64,000 bases of DNA from Euclidia mi (lineage: Eukaryota; Arthropoda; Insecta; Lepidoptera; Erebidae): NCBI GenBank assembly GCA_944739405.2, contig OX123193.2, positions 6,084,331 through 6,148,330 of the forward strand, read 5' to 3'. Below the pieces are notes generated by a model. The model had not been told where the DNA came from, searched no databases, and was given only the letters and a program-made list of their open reading frames with translations. The position numbers and the translations under genes were made by a program. This document shows positions 10,030 through 20,627 of the stretch, in pieces (the first letter of the stretch is position 1; the number at the start of each line of letters is the position of its first letter).

Positions 10030-10460
10030 GAAGAAGCATGAAAGTAGAATTAATGCTGTGGAGATGAGAGCTTTAAGGAGTATGTGCGGGGTAAGAATAG
10101 CAGATAAAGTGAGAAATAGTGTTATTCGAGAAAGGTGTGGTTTGAAAGAAGATGTAGTGACAAAGATTGAGAAAGGTATGTTGCGATGGTTTGGACGTTT
10201 GGAAAGGATGGATGAAAGAAGATTTACGAAAGAAGTGTACTGAATAAGAAAGAATGGATATGTAGGTAGAGGACGCCCAAGACGGACTTACGCCGACCAA
10301 ATTGGTGACGTATTGCGGAAGGGCCAAATCAAAAGTACCCATAACCGACGAGCATTCATGAAGAGGTTAATGAATGTCGAGGAAGCGAAAGAGGTATGTT
10401 TGAACCGGAGCATTTGGCATTCCGTAGTCTCTGCCTACCCCAATGGGAGACAGGCGTGAC
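10030..10460 (+). pseudogene. RTE-like LINE fragment, C-terminal region plus 3' tail
   Basis: From 10037 the frame reads 'NAVEMRALRSMCGV', 'RNSVIRERCGLKEDVV' and 'KGMLRWFGRLERMDE'. A stop at 10241-10243 breaks the frame, and the same frame then continues with GRGRPRRTYADQIGDVLRKGQ, NRRAFMKRLMNVEEAKEV and SAYPNGRQA before the final stop near 10457. The tail 'ctctgcctaccccaatgggagacaggcgtga' matches SINE families A and B. The catalytic domain is missing. This plus-strand copy is the best preserved of the first LINE family here apart from the one at 1388-2010. Confidence 0.75.
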
Positions 10461-10925
10461 GTTTAGATAGAGATAGATAGACATGTGTCGGATCAGCTCC
10501 ATGTCATGAATTCTCCGCACAAGATAACCCTTTGTGTGATGAGTATGTTTATTTATTTTATCTGTCTTTAACATATTTTTCTATTAATTATTATCTATGT
10601 CTATGAGTCCAGATAGGTTAACACGATTTCCGCAAATAATTTAGCTTAGAAGAACTCGAAGATCTACCCGGCTTAAAAGGTTTCACAATTTTATAGTTGT
10701 GATAAAGCGGTATTCCGCCAGTGATAGAGAAGAAATTTTGCTCTGACGGCAGAGATATGAAATGTCTTAATCTAATCGATCTCGGGCCATTAAGACCCCT
10801 GCCATTAAACAACATATTATTGAAAAATACTTATTTTCCTAGTTATATAGTCATAGTTGTAGATTGTATTAAATAATAAAATAAACAATCGCTTTAAACT
10901 TATAATTTGTACCACACATCATTAC
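10461..10925. other. AT-rich intergenic DNA
   Basis: A short 'agatagagatagatagac' run is all that stands out. Confidence 0.35.
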
Positions 10926-10929
10926 CTGC

Positions 10930-11247
10930 GTGGGACCTACATCAGTTTCACGTGCAGAGACGCTCCATCAAAGCCACGCAATTTATTTAACAACAGCCTG
11001 TACACTGATCGTGTGGTCTCGTTTTAACACACCCTGTAACTACGCTCGTTGTGGCCAATGTTTCGAATTATTTTATAACGTGGATAAAATGCTTAAAGGT
11101 TGTACAATGTATGTAGCTTTTGATATGTATAATTATTATTTAAGGTTATCTTTCTTCCGTCTCGTGGTAGCTACGACGCTTTGGTTTGAGTATAGTGCTG
11201 GCAAAAGAGATTTGTGGAAGTCCTCCCCCTCAAACCGAACGCCTTGA
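10930..11247 (+). CDS. Orphan open frame, 105 residues, doubtful
   Basis: An ATG-started open frame with no repeat match in this window. It has several Cys (CNYARCGQCFELFYN) but no family I recognise, no clear signal peptide and no splice context that I can defend. It may be chance: frames of about 100 codons turn up in a window this long. I list it only because it lies in single-copy-looking DNA. Confidence 0.12.
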   Translation: MGPTSVSRAETLHQSHAIYLTTACTLIVWSRFNTPCNYARCGQCFELFYNVDKMLKGCTMYVAFDMYNYYLRLSFFRLVVATTLWFEYSAGKRDLWKSSPSNRTP

Positions 11248-11494
11248 AAATCACTAACGTGATGCCTTTTTTACCACGTATGCGCCCCTGAAGTACCTAT
11301 ATTTCCGGTCGGAGTCACGCGAATCGTGATTTGCATAATTTGACGCATCCCTGCCGAATTTTACAGTAGCCTCACAGAAAGCAGGACCCTTAATATTTCC
11401 GGTTGACGAATTTGATACGTGTAGTATATCGGCATATTATTTTCATGGTGATAGCTTGGCCTCACAAATTGATGGGTTTGTGCAGTTGCCACTG

Positions 11495-11650
11495 TGGTAT
11501 GTACAGTCGAACAACTTCCCGCTGGACCACCATAAAGGTGAGAATCGCTCGGCAAGCACAGTACATCGTCGCTTCCAGTGCTACTTTACACACAAATTGA
11601 CACTCGTATACAAAACCAGTTTCTAGTGTGCCTCGAATCTATGAGCGAGT
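11495..11650 (+). repeat. Family J repeat, copy 1
   Basis: 'gtacagtcgaacaacttcccgctgg', 'gtgagaatcgct', 'tcgtcgcttccagtgctacttta' and 'gtatacaaaaccagtttctagtgtgcctcga' recur in reverse at 44925-45080. Origin unknown. Confidence 0.7.
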
Positions 11651-12054
11651 CAAGGATTTTTTTTCAAACCCGTTCACCGCCGACTTGATTGATTGTACAA
11701 AAACATACACGTGCATAAATTTCGTATAAGGAATTTCTACTTCAACGTGTTACATTCACAAAGACCTTAGTAACACCACGAACTTCACACTGGAAGTCTC
11801 AATTTGCAACAACAGAAAACTGTACTTAGAAATGTAAAGAAAAATAATACCTCGATAGAAACGCGACTTGAAAGAAACCGCTACAATAGAATCTCCGTTA
11901 CTTGAATGCTTAAAAGCCCTCTACTCAGGTAAGTACTGAGATAGAGTTTTGAGTTCATTGTGCGTTTTTTTCTTAAGATGTAGCTTGCATCTTAATTGGA
12001 GAGATTACTGCAAAGCTGTGACGCAAGAATGTAGCATTCGCATAAACAAACATC
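11651..12054. other. Intergenic, nothing recognised
   Basis: AT-rich, no supported feature. Confidence 0.35.
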
Positions 12055-12127
12055 ATATAGCCCTTCGTAGTTCACTGCTGGATAAGACCTTCTATTAATT
12101 GCTATTTTGAGTCCACAGGAGTATCCA

Positions 12128-12403
12128 AAAAAAAAAGCGGCGATAGCCCAGTGGTGTACGTAACGGACTGCCGAGACGATGGTCTCGAGTTCGATCCCCA
12201 GTTACCCCGGGCTCACATCTCTGACTTTTCGAAGTTATGTTGGTATTAAAAATGTTAATTATCGCTCGCTTAACAATGTGCCCGGTAGATGGCAATAGGC
12301 TTGCTCCCTATTACATTGGGACCGAAACATAACTGGCAAAGTGTGGGTGTGTAATACACCTCTGCCTACCCCTTCGGGGATAAAAGGCGTGAAATTATGT
12401 TAT
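12128..12403 (+). repeat. Family B SINE, copy 2, with 9-bp TSD
   Basis: The head 'gcggcgatagcccagtgg' (12137) and B box 'gagttcgatcccc' lead to the tail 'ggcgtgaaattatgtta'. It is flanked by 'gagtatcca' at 12119-12127 and 12404-12412, which shows a retroposition event. An A run precedes the head. Confidence 0.85.
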
Positions 12404-12490
12404 GAGTATCCATACAGCCCTCCTGCAGTCTAGTGCTGAACATATATTCTTTGCGTCCAAATAGCATTTTGTGTCAACAGGAGGATTTGG

Positions 12491-12754
12491 CGACTGCCTC
12501 CGTGGTCCAGTGGATAGCGTATGCGACTGCTGGTCAAAGGTCCCGGGTTCGATGCCCGGGCCGGGCAAAAGTGTTACTGGGTTTTTCCGAATTCTCAGTA
12601 GCAGCTCGGAGTCTAATGATGTGCCCGGTAACGCCAATAGGCTCGCCCCCTATTACGTGGGACCTAAAAATTCATGGGGAAATTTGGGTGAAATCTTACA
12701 CCTCTGCCTACCCCTTCGGGGATACAGGCATGAGTCAATAAATAAATAAAATAA
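12491..12754 (+). repeat. Family A SINE, copy 2, with 12-bp TSD
   Basis: Starts at 'tgcctccgtggtccag' (12494) and ends in '(aaat)n'. It is flanked by 'aggaggatttgg' at 12479-12490 and 12755-12766. Open frames through this element on both strands are by-products of its sequence. Confidence 0.9.
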
Positions 12755-12842
12755 AGGAGGATTTGGCCTATTATGTATTCCGAGATGGTTATAATATAAT
12801 AATAGATGGGTTGACATAGGGTTCTATGTTTTCCATCTGTTC

Positions 12843-13072
12843 TCAAATAATAATAATATATATTCTACCACGTTCACACAACACTATCTAGTCAATGGAT
12901 AAATATACTTAAATACTTTTTTTGTAAATACATACATATTATACATAGAAATACCCAGACCAAGACAAACATCCATGTTCATGCACACAAATGTTTGACT
13001 TGAGCGGGAATCGAACCCGCAACCTTCGACGTAGCAGTCGCTTACACTCCCGCTACGCCACCGGGTCGTCAA
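12843..13072 (-). repeat. Family F tRNA-headed SINE, copy 2 (full)
   Basis: On the minus strand: head 'gacgacccggtggcgtagcggg', B box 'gggttcgattcccgct', and body ending in 'gtggtagaatatatattatt'. It provides the reference for truncated copies at 3474, 51594 and 63740. Confidence 0.8.
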
Positions 13073-13112
13073 ATATAAGTACTATTTGATTCCTTTATTG
13101 CCTTTGTCACCT

Positions 13113-13178
13113 CTACGACTCCCACGGTATCAAGTAGGGTGGTGACATTTGGTATTCTTAATACGTCACACACGGACA
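13113..13178 (+). repeat. Family C 3' fragment
   Basis: 'acgactcccacggtatcaagtagggtggtgaca' to 'ttaatacgtcacacacggac', matching only the C 3' end. A full C copy follows. Confidence 0.6.
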
Positions 13179-13185
13179 GATGTAT

Positions 13186-13410
13186 CATCATCAGCCTTTA
13201 ACACTCCACTGCTGGACTAGGCCTCTCCTTTTAAAAGAGGAATTGGCCTACTATACCACGCTGGCCAAATGGGTTGGTATAGGGTTTGGATCAAGTTTTC
13301 CTTCTCTTACAGTGCTGTTCTCTGCACAATATGCTCCCTCTGTCGGCTCTTACGACACCTATGGGATGATATGGGGTGGTGACATTCCGTATTCTTAATC
13401 CGTCACCACA
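13186..13410 (+). repeat. Family C repeat, copy 3
   Basis: Full-length-looking copy, from 'catcatcagcctttaaca' to 'ttaatccgtcaccac'. Confidence 0.8.
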
Positions 13411-13760
13411 TATATTGAATTGCAAAGCAGCTACTTAACCACTAGGTCAGGGATCGATCGTTTTTATATTCGTCATTATTACTTAATTTTTATAGCATTT
13501 GGTATGAAAAGTTACAACCTTATTGTTAAACGCACACGCTCACAATAATTTCTAATGGACTAGAAAGAAACATTTCATTAGGCATTAAAATATTGTCATT
13601 TAATTTCCGTTTCATAATAGTCTTAACCAGAAACAAACATCAAAATATAAAGATTTCAATCTGATACGCCGTAACTGAGTCGTCATAATATTTCCTTTAA
13701 TATACTAGACATTGAGCTGTTAATGTTGGAAGATGCCAGTTTTGATAACTGCACCGCTTT
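13411..13760. other. Intergenic, nothing recognised
   Basis: AT-rich; no supported feature. Confidence 0.35.
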
Positions 13761-13765
13761 TTTCA

Positions 13766-14428
13766 TTTTTAGGGTTCCGTACCTCACAAGGTAAAAAAAG
13801 GAACCCTTATAAGATCGCTTTCTTGTCCGTCTGTCTGTCTCTCTGTCTGTCTGTCCGTGTGTCACCACCGATTTTCTCAGGAACGGGTGGACCTAGCAAA
13901 TTGAAATTTATACCGGATATTGAGGTCTATAGTTCCTATTAGGTGTATAAAAATCAGGGTCCTGAGTCAACCCGATAAAAAGATATGGTCAAAATTAGAT
14001 TTTTGCGAAAACTTGTTAGTACCAAAATTAACCTAAATTTTCAACTTTTTTAATTTTCGTAATTTTTCCTTTACTTGTGCTGTAAGACTTTGGTTGTAAC
14101 TAAAATTGACAATTCTAGGTCAACCGTCAGTACCCTATAGGTTTTTGGTCGAAAACCTATGTGGTAGTTTCTGTTGAACTAGAATCACAAAATTTGGCCA
14201 AAAGCAGGGTCTTACAGCACAAATAAAGGAAAAAATAAGAAAAATAAAAAAGTGGAAAATTTAATGGTGTCCCCATACATACATAGTAGACTCCATTTAA
14301 GATAGTCCTCTAAGTTGTATGGGCGCTCATACAGATTTAGAGGACTAGCATAATTAGCACCAACCTCAAATAATGTAAAATGCGTACGGAACCCTCGGTG
14401 TGCGGGTCAGACTCGCACTTGTCCGAAT
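13766..14428 (-). mobile_element. Family G large repeat, copy 1 ('agggttccgtac' ends)
   Basis: Begins 'agggttccgtacctcacaagg' and ends 'gtacggaaccctcgg' + 'tgtgcgggtcagactcgcactt', so the ends form short inverted repeats. Inside is a (gtct)n run near 13829-13855 and internal inverted matches such as 'gtaagacttt'. The same end sequences bound 16317-17391 in the other orientation. No protein is encoded. I recall this as a very common Lepidopteran nonautonomous element. Confidence 0.65.
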
Positions 14429-15010
14429 TTTATTCTTATTTATACTAGCTGTACATCCTATTTTATTGTGCTTTGCTTTTCTTTTTCTATAACCATAGTC
14501 TATAGATAATTGATAATCATATACCTACGGCAAGAAATACAAAAGCGAAAGAGATGGCAGTTTTGTAACACATATCAATCAACTGTATCTCAATCAATTA
14601 TTCTCTTATCTTGGTACTGCGAGGTCCAACGAGCGAAGGTCAAAGCAACTAGTTATTCAGATTAGTGCTGCTCTACATTAAGTAATATGTAGAACTAGAC
14701 TGGCCACAGGCAGTTTACATAGTTAGGACGAGACATGATAATCGATTTTAAACTTTCGCGCGACAGTTGACTTATTTAGAGGTATAAATACCTCTGTTGT
14801 TCTCCTACGTTGCAAGCCGGTTAAATAATATTGTACGACTAAATAATATTGTATGACGACTCATGATCCTCAACCGTTTGAAAACGGTTTAAGAGAAAAG
14901 AAATACTGAAGGTTTATATCTCTTTTGTAAAGGAGAACAAGACAGCTACAAACTAAATTTAGTTTACTACAGCACAACAATATCGTAATCGTTTTGAACG
15001 TTCGTTTGTC
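14429..15010. other. Intergenic, nothing recognised
   Basis: Contains a local near-direct repeat 'aaataatattgta.gac' at about 14823-14855. No gene seen. Confidence 0.35.
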
Positions 15011-15026
15011 ATCTGTAACTATTTAC

Positions 15027-15289
15027 TGACTGCCTCCGTGGTCTAGTAAATAGCGTATGCGACTGCTGATCGGAGGTCCCGGGTTCAATTCCCGGGTCGG
15101 GCATAAGTATTACTGGGTTTTCCGAATTCTCAGTAGGAGCACGGAGTCTGGTGATGTGCCCGGTAGCGGCAATAGACTCGCCCTCTATTACGTAGGACCT
15201 AAAAAATTGTTGGCTAAATGTGGGTGTAATATTACACCTCTGCCTACCCCTTCAGGGATACAGGCGTGCGTCTATAAATAAATATAAAT
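15027..15289 (+). repeat. Family A SINE, copy 3, with 10-bp TSD
   Basis: Head at 15031 'tgcctccgtggtctag', tail ending '(aaat)n'. Flanked by 'aactatttac' at 15017-15026 and 15290-15299. Confidence 0.88.
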
Positions 15290-15299
15290 AACTATTTAC

Positions 15300-15870
15300 A
15301 GAAACCAATTGCCGTCTGACCTATACAAGCAACCCAATTAAATGGCCGAAAAAGTTTACATACCAGGTAACAGAAAACTTTTTTAAATGTATTTTATGTT
15401 ACAGAAATAAAATAGAATTGGGGTCGAAAATACACCGTCGTTTCTGCGTAGGTACCCATATAAAAGGACCCTGGAGTTATACAACATATTGTACTGCTGA
15501 CGGGTGCCAGTAAAAATTTTGCTACCATCCGGATTAAATTGATGGAAGATAAAATGTTCGTATTCAGAGTGGGTTGTGCGAGCTCACTTCAGAGTTCATA
15601 GCGTGACTCTACGTTCGTAATAAATCGACAAAGTAAAGCAACACTTGCTGAGGTCATAGTGAAGATTGTCACATGCCTTTTGAAGATGCTGTGAAGAACC
15701 CTCACTTATTTGAGATGAAGATATGTATTGATGACCTTCTTCATACTTACATAACTAAATAATATATCTATATCAGTAAATAAAATCTTGCCTTAATGAC
15801 AGGCTGGGAGACGATGCACAACCAAAAGGGATTATTTCCCAAAATTCATACTGAATTGGGCAGATTAGGT
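15300..15870. other. Intergenic with one TATA-like motif
   Basis: 'catataaaaggaccc' near 15458-15473 resembles a TATA box. No coding exon follows that I can support. Confidence 0.3.
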
Positions 15871-15877
15871 TAGATTA

Positions 15878-16140
15878 CAATAAAATATTAAAGTAACCGT
15901 TTTTTACTAAATGCATATGGATGTATACACGGTACATATACGGAAATGACACTTTGTACAACTTTTGTCTGTCTGTCTGTCTGTCAGTCTGTTTGTTTTC
16001 GCTAATATCAGGAACAGCTGGACCGACGGGACGTTCACTGGCAAATATCTGATGTACCAAGGAGTAACTTAGGCTATATATAAACCGGGAACGCGAAGTA
16101 TTTCCCTCAGGACGCGGGTGAAACCGCGGGAAACAGCTAG
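15878..16140 (+). mobile_element. Helitron-like 3' end, nonautonomous
   Basis: Holds 'actaaatgcatatggatgtatacacgg', a (gtct)n run, and ends 'gggaaacagctag' before T, the CTAG|T end of insect Helitrons. A sister copy with both ends lies at 56599-56892; here the 5' end is unclear. Confidence 0.6.
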
Positions 16141-16301
16141 TATATTACAAACTGATGTCCCAACCACATCCTATTTATCTGTACGAACGCGATAAAATAA
16201 AAAACAACGAACGGATTTTTGTTCAGTCAATAATAATAGATTGTAAGATTCCTAAGGAAGGCTTCGATGTTTAATTCACGCATGCTGCGGACGAAGTCTA
16301 G
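16141..16301 (+). mobile_element. Helitron-like 3' end of another family
   Basis: Ends 'ctgcggacgaagtctag' before T. It shares 'gtaagattcctaaggaagg', 'cgatgttt' and 'gacgaagtctagtat' with the Helitron at 26583-27080. Confidence 0.5.
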
Positions 16302-16316
16302 TATTTAAACAAAAGT

Positions 16317-17391
16317 TGGGCAAGTGCGAGTCGAGCTCGCGCACGAAGGGTTCCGTACCATCATCTATAAAAAAAACACGTTTGTTGTATGTATACTTAT
16401 ATATTTTTTAAGTTTCTACCTGTTTATTAAGAAGCGGCGATAGCCCAGTGGTGTACGTAACGGACTGCCGAGACGATGGTCTCGGGTTCGATACCCAGTT
16501 ACCCCGGGCACACAACTCTGACTTTTCGAAGTTACGTGTGTATTAAAAATGTTAATAATCACTCGCTTAACAATCTACCCGGTAGATGGCAATAGGCCCG
16601 CCCACTGTTACATTGGGACCGAAACATAACTGGCGAAGTGTGCGTGTGTAATACACCTTTGACTACCCTTTCGGGGATAAAAGGCGTGAAGTTAGTTTAT
16701 GTTGGCTGCCTCCGTGTAGCTCCGTGGATAGCGTATGCGACTGCTGACCGGAGGTCCCGGGTTCGATTCCCGGGTCGGGAAAAAGTGTTACTGGGTTTTT
16801 CCGAATACTCAGTAACAGCTCGGAGTCTGGTGATGTACCCGGTAACGGAAATAGGCTCGCCCCCTATTACGTGAGATCTAAAATTTATGGAAAATTGTGG
16901 GTGTAATATTTACACCTGTGCCTACCCCTTCGGGGATACAGGCGTGAGACTATAAATAAATAAAAATAAATAAATATTAAGATCGAGTAACAAATTGCTT
17001 AAAAATTACGTTTGTCGTATGGGAATAATATAGGGGGCCCTATATTATTTACTTTTTTATTGAAACATTTATTTTGAAAGGTAATATACAACTACATATT
17101 CTGTGAATATTTTAAGCGTCTTCCTGTTACCGTTAGTAATTTTGACCAAAAAATACGAAAAAATGTACGTTTATTGTATGGGACCCCCCCTTAACGTTTC
17201 CATTTTTTATTTTTAGTATTTGTTGTTATAGCGGCAACCAAAATACATAATTTGTGAAAATGTCAGCTTTATAGCTATCACGGTTTATGAGATACAGCCT
17301 GGTGAAAGACATACAGACAGACAGACAGATAGCGGAGGCTTAGTAATAGGGTCCCGTTTTTTACCTTTTAGGTACAGAACCCTAAAAACTA
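16317..17391 (+). mobile_element. Family G large repeat, copy 2, split by a composite SINE
   Basis: Left end 'gggcaagtgcgagtcgagctcgc' + 'cgaagggttccgtacc'; right end 'ggtacagaaccct'. Inside are paired blocks 'acgtttgttgtatg', 'acgtttgtcgtatggg' and 'acgtttattgtatggg', and a (gaca)n run at 17310-17328. It is broken at 16425-16982 by the SINE pair described next. A palindrome 'aataatataggg' + gg + its complement lies at 17024-17049. Confidence 0.6.
16433..16974 (+). repeat. Composite SINE: family B copy 3 joined to family A copy 4
   Basis: B runs 16433-16703 and A runs 16707-16974, head to tail. 'tattaaga' at 16425-16432 and 16975-16982 flanks the whole unit. No separate TSD is visible at the B/A junction. 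Confidence 0.8.
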
Positions 17392-17439
17392 ATTACTTTC
17401 CGATACAGAACGTCGCAATGGTTAAATTGTTTATTATAT

Positions 17440-17620
17440 CGATTGCCCGTGCCTCGAAGAAAACGACTTTCATGAAAGTCATTGACAGTTCTTATTTGTA
17501 ATGAGTTACCGTTGAATTTACTGACGCAGGTCGAAGCCATGGAATATCTTCTTGGGTTGCGGCGGTCAGACGGCAGGTCTGACCTTCACAACCCAAGGAG
17601 ATATTCCATGGGTAAAGCTA
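17440..17620. repeat. Family E relic containing a long hairpin
   Basis: 'tgcccgtgcctcgaag' and 'ggaatatc' match family E. 17537-17611 is an inverted repeat: 'ccatggaatatct' pairs with 'agatattccatgg', 'cttgggttg' with 'caacccaag' and 'ggtcagac' with 'gtctgacc'. The loop is about 5 bases. Confidence 0.65.
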
Positions 17621-17639
17621 ATATTCAGTCAAATATGAT

Positions 17640-17765
17640 TAGTATAGAAAGCGATGTACGAAAAGAATAATTAATGTAGAGGAAACGCGAAGGTTTGTAA
17701 GGATAGAAGCAAGTGGCGTTCTGTTGTCTCTGCCTACCCCGACGGGAAAAAGGCGTGACCATATG
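17640..17765 (+). pseudogene. RTE-like LINE tail fragment
   Basis: A short plus-strand relic: 'attaatgtagaggaaacgcgaagg', then 'tggcgttctgttgtctctg' and 'cctaccccgacggg..aaggcgtgacc'. These match the last 40 codons and tail of the LINE at 10030-10460. Confidence 0.6.
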
Positions 17766-18047
17766 TATGTATGTATAGAAAGCGATCTCTGGCCCCAAGG
17801 CGAAAGTCTTAAATGAAACTGAGAGACAGTTAGGATGATGATAATGATGAGAAAACGTGGCAATCGAATCCATTACATTCAGCTTAGCAGAATTTATATT
17901 CCATAAACTGACCTGTCGCTTATTCTCGGGGACCTACACCTACTCGCATTATTATGTTACAATTCATCTGTCATTCAGTTAATAGTTACGTCATATCACG
18001 AAGGAACACAAGTTAACGTGGTACGTAGGGTTGTCTCCGTAGTTAAT

Positions 18048-18180
18048 TTGTATATAGAAAATTCTTGCTTTACCGACTGACTGACAGGCAAAACACAGTC
18101 GAAATTATAGAGCGAAAGAAGCTGAAGTTTAGCATGGGAATTTCAGAAATTTCCACGGGATCTGGAAGATATGGTTAAAT
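18048..18180 (+). mobile_element. Family K Helitron-like 5' end, copy 1
   Basis: 'tttgtatatagaaaattcttgc', 'gactgactgaca', 'gcgaaagaagctgaa' and 'tccacgggatc' match 56892-57010. The ends are poorly defined. Confidence 0.4.
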
Positions 18181-20225
18181 TAAAAAATGTGCTGTGTTGC
18201 TTCTCCTAGTAAGTACATACAATTTGAAGGGTGACAGGCTTAAAAGAGGTTACGCTTGAAGTCATTTATCACAAATTGACCCTGTTAACTAGAGGTCCAA
18301 AGTCAGCGGTTTCTGAGATATCAAGCGTTAAGGATTTTTCTGGAATTTATTGCGTTATCTTATAATTTAAAAAAAACTGTTGACTTCTGGAAATTGATAC
18401 ATTTGGAATAATAATAATAATCGTTTATTTTCCAGAATGTAGTTGTACATAGTATGGTGTTAATTCTGTTGAAGTCCATTACATTCTGCCATAACATATG
18501 GTGTGCAAATGTTTTAATGATAGCTATAATATTTTAGAAATAAAAAAGTACGGGTAGATACACAGGTAGCTGTAAATGTTTAACAAATTATTGAATTAAA
18601 AAATATATAAATAATCTCTATGATTTTAATTACGGGGCCAAAGTGACAAATCTTTCTACATTTCGGTGTTTTCTTTTTTTATTAAAATGAATTTATTCGG
18701 AAAAATATAAACTACATATTGTACGGTGAGTCAGCCGCTAACATCACTACGTAAAGGTGCTTTCAAATAATGTTATCAATTTACTTGATCTTAAATTTCC
18801 CGAACAATATAGATAGAGCGAAGCTGCGTGATCAAGTGCTGATCGTTTAAGATACCATATGAAGAATCAAGAGCCTGCACATGGGGATATGAGGATTTTG
18901 CGACCAAGCGGAATAGCGATTATATTATAACACCATAAATATTGAAGTTTGATTCTTCGCGACGATTAACCAAATTCAGTGTTATAGTCATTTGTAAGTT
19001 ATATTCTTTCTTTAACGTTATTATCTCTGAGCATTATGGATATAGTTATTGTTATTGTTGTAAAAAATTACAATAAATAAATTAATAAGTTATAGATATC
19101 TTAGACTAATGTTTTGTACATTCATTTTTAACACATGCTTGTAGCCCTAACGATATATTACCCAGTCTCGTTCGTTCTCAGTTGGGAAATTGAACGCCCC
19201 CAGTGATAGAAACTAAACCATTTGAGGACATACGTATTAAATTGTTTTACCTACATGACTTCACTACTACAAACAAAATACACTTAACTACACCCTTATT
19301 GCCAAGTAAACAAGACATATTTTCACATGTCAACACGTTTTTATAACTTTGCCTTGTAAATTGTATCGACAAAGTTATATCTGCGGTTGTTCACGTAATT
19401 TGCTGTTAGAGTTAGTTCTTGGTTTTGGTTTATTGGGTAGCAAATGTTAAAGTTGCGCGATAGATGCTATTTAGATAATTTCCGTATTTTCCGTTTTGTT
19501 TATTGCTGTGCTGTCCTAGTTTTATTTATTTGTGAAGTTAGAGTTTACTATATTCGGTAATAAGGATCTGAGGATTACAGTTGTGAGATGCGAAAGTTAT
19601 TACAGAATTTTGGCAAGCCTTACTATAGTAATAAAGTTATAAAGTTCCCAGTAAATTTACAAATAATGATATCTTTAGTGAACGAAACATTTGGCAGAAA
19701 TTTTGCACGGGAACTTTTAATGCTAATTTTCTCTATGCGTAGAAAATGATGAATGATGCCTGATGCTGTGCTACTCTGATGCTGATGATGATAATGAGCA
19801 TTATATTTAGTTTCTTTACTCATACTATTTCATTAACACCTAACCCAATATCACCCATCTGCCTATAACCAAAGATATATAAAAACTATAAATGCGTTGC
19901 CCGCACACTGAAATGGAGGCAATTGCCGCCATTCCGTTTAGCGAACCTGTGTTGTGATAGTACGCTCCATAACAATAATTTGTGTGTAAGAATTTAAAAA
20001 ACAACTAAAATTATCTCTCTCTAACAATAGGTGTCCCTATAGTAGTATTTATTTACTTTCTCTTTCTTTATTCATACAAGATATTATTTGGTATTTGTAG
20101 CCGTTTTTCAGAGCCGCTTTGTGGGAGTATGGCGCGTCTATTTTATACCAAATGATAGCAATAGTTCTACACGTGCTGCGGCTAGTCTATAGCTGTATTT
20201 AACAGTGCAGTTATGGAGACCTCGA
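18181..20225. other. Long AT-rich stretch, no supported gene
   Basis: Contains short (taa)n and (gatgat)n runs (about 18407-18420 and 19740-19800). No repeat family of this window recurs here and no frame shows a domain. It is the longest stretch left without a label before 20.2 kb. Confidence 0.4.
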
Positions 20226-20231
20226 CACATG

Positions 20232-20627
20232 TCATCATCATCGCCCTAGCGTTATCCCGGTTGCAACAAAGACTTACACGCCTTGGAGCCCGAGGTCCAC
20301 TTACTGATCTAACCAGATATGACAGAATATCAACTTTTCCACAGAGCGACTATCTTCGAACCTCCGCAACCCAAAGGGATAGCGATATTCCATGGTTTAG
20401 ACCAGTATCAGTTTATTTGAGGGTACTGACTCCCCGTAACGACTGTCAAAGATCATCATGACAGCCGGGACCGACGGTTTAACGTGCTCTCCGAGGCACG
20501 GGGCAAGCGATAATTAACAATTTAATACACACTTAACTTCGAAAAGTCATTGGTGCGCGCCGTGGATTCGAACCCGATACCTTCTGCATGGCAGTCCGTT
20601 GGTATCTCCACTAGGCTATCGCTTCCT
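20232..20627 (-). repeat. Family E SINE, copy at 20.2 kb (full length)
   Basis: Best full copy. On the minus strand it has a tRNA-like head 'gcgatagcctagtggag', B box 'cgggttcgaatccac', then 'cccgtgcctcgg', 'ccatggaatatcgctatcc' and a tail 'cgggataacgctagggcgatgatgatg'. Confidence 0.85.

Larger units (their letters stand above)
12055..12835 (-). repeat. Family Z copy split by two SINE insertions
   Basis: Three pieces remain (about 12055-12127, 12404-12490 and 12755-12835). Read on the minus strand they carry the Z motifs ('ccagcagtgaact', 'aggatttgg', 'aggcctt'). A family B SINE lies between pieces one and two and a family A SINE between two and three, each with its own TSD. Confidence 0.6.

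Noticed and set aside
12433..12749. Open frames of about 90-100 codons on the plus strand
   Set aside because: They run through SINE A; similar frames recur in other A copies (15057, 16638, 20906, 30274, 60882), so they are by-products of the repeat.
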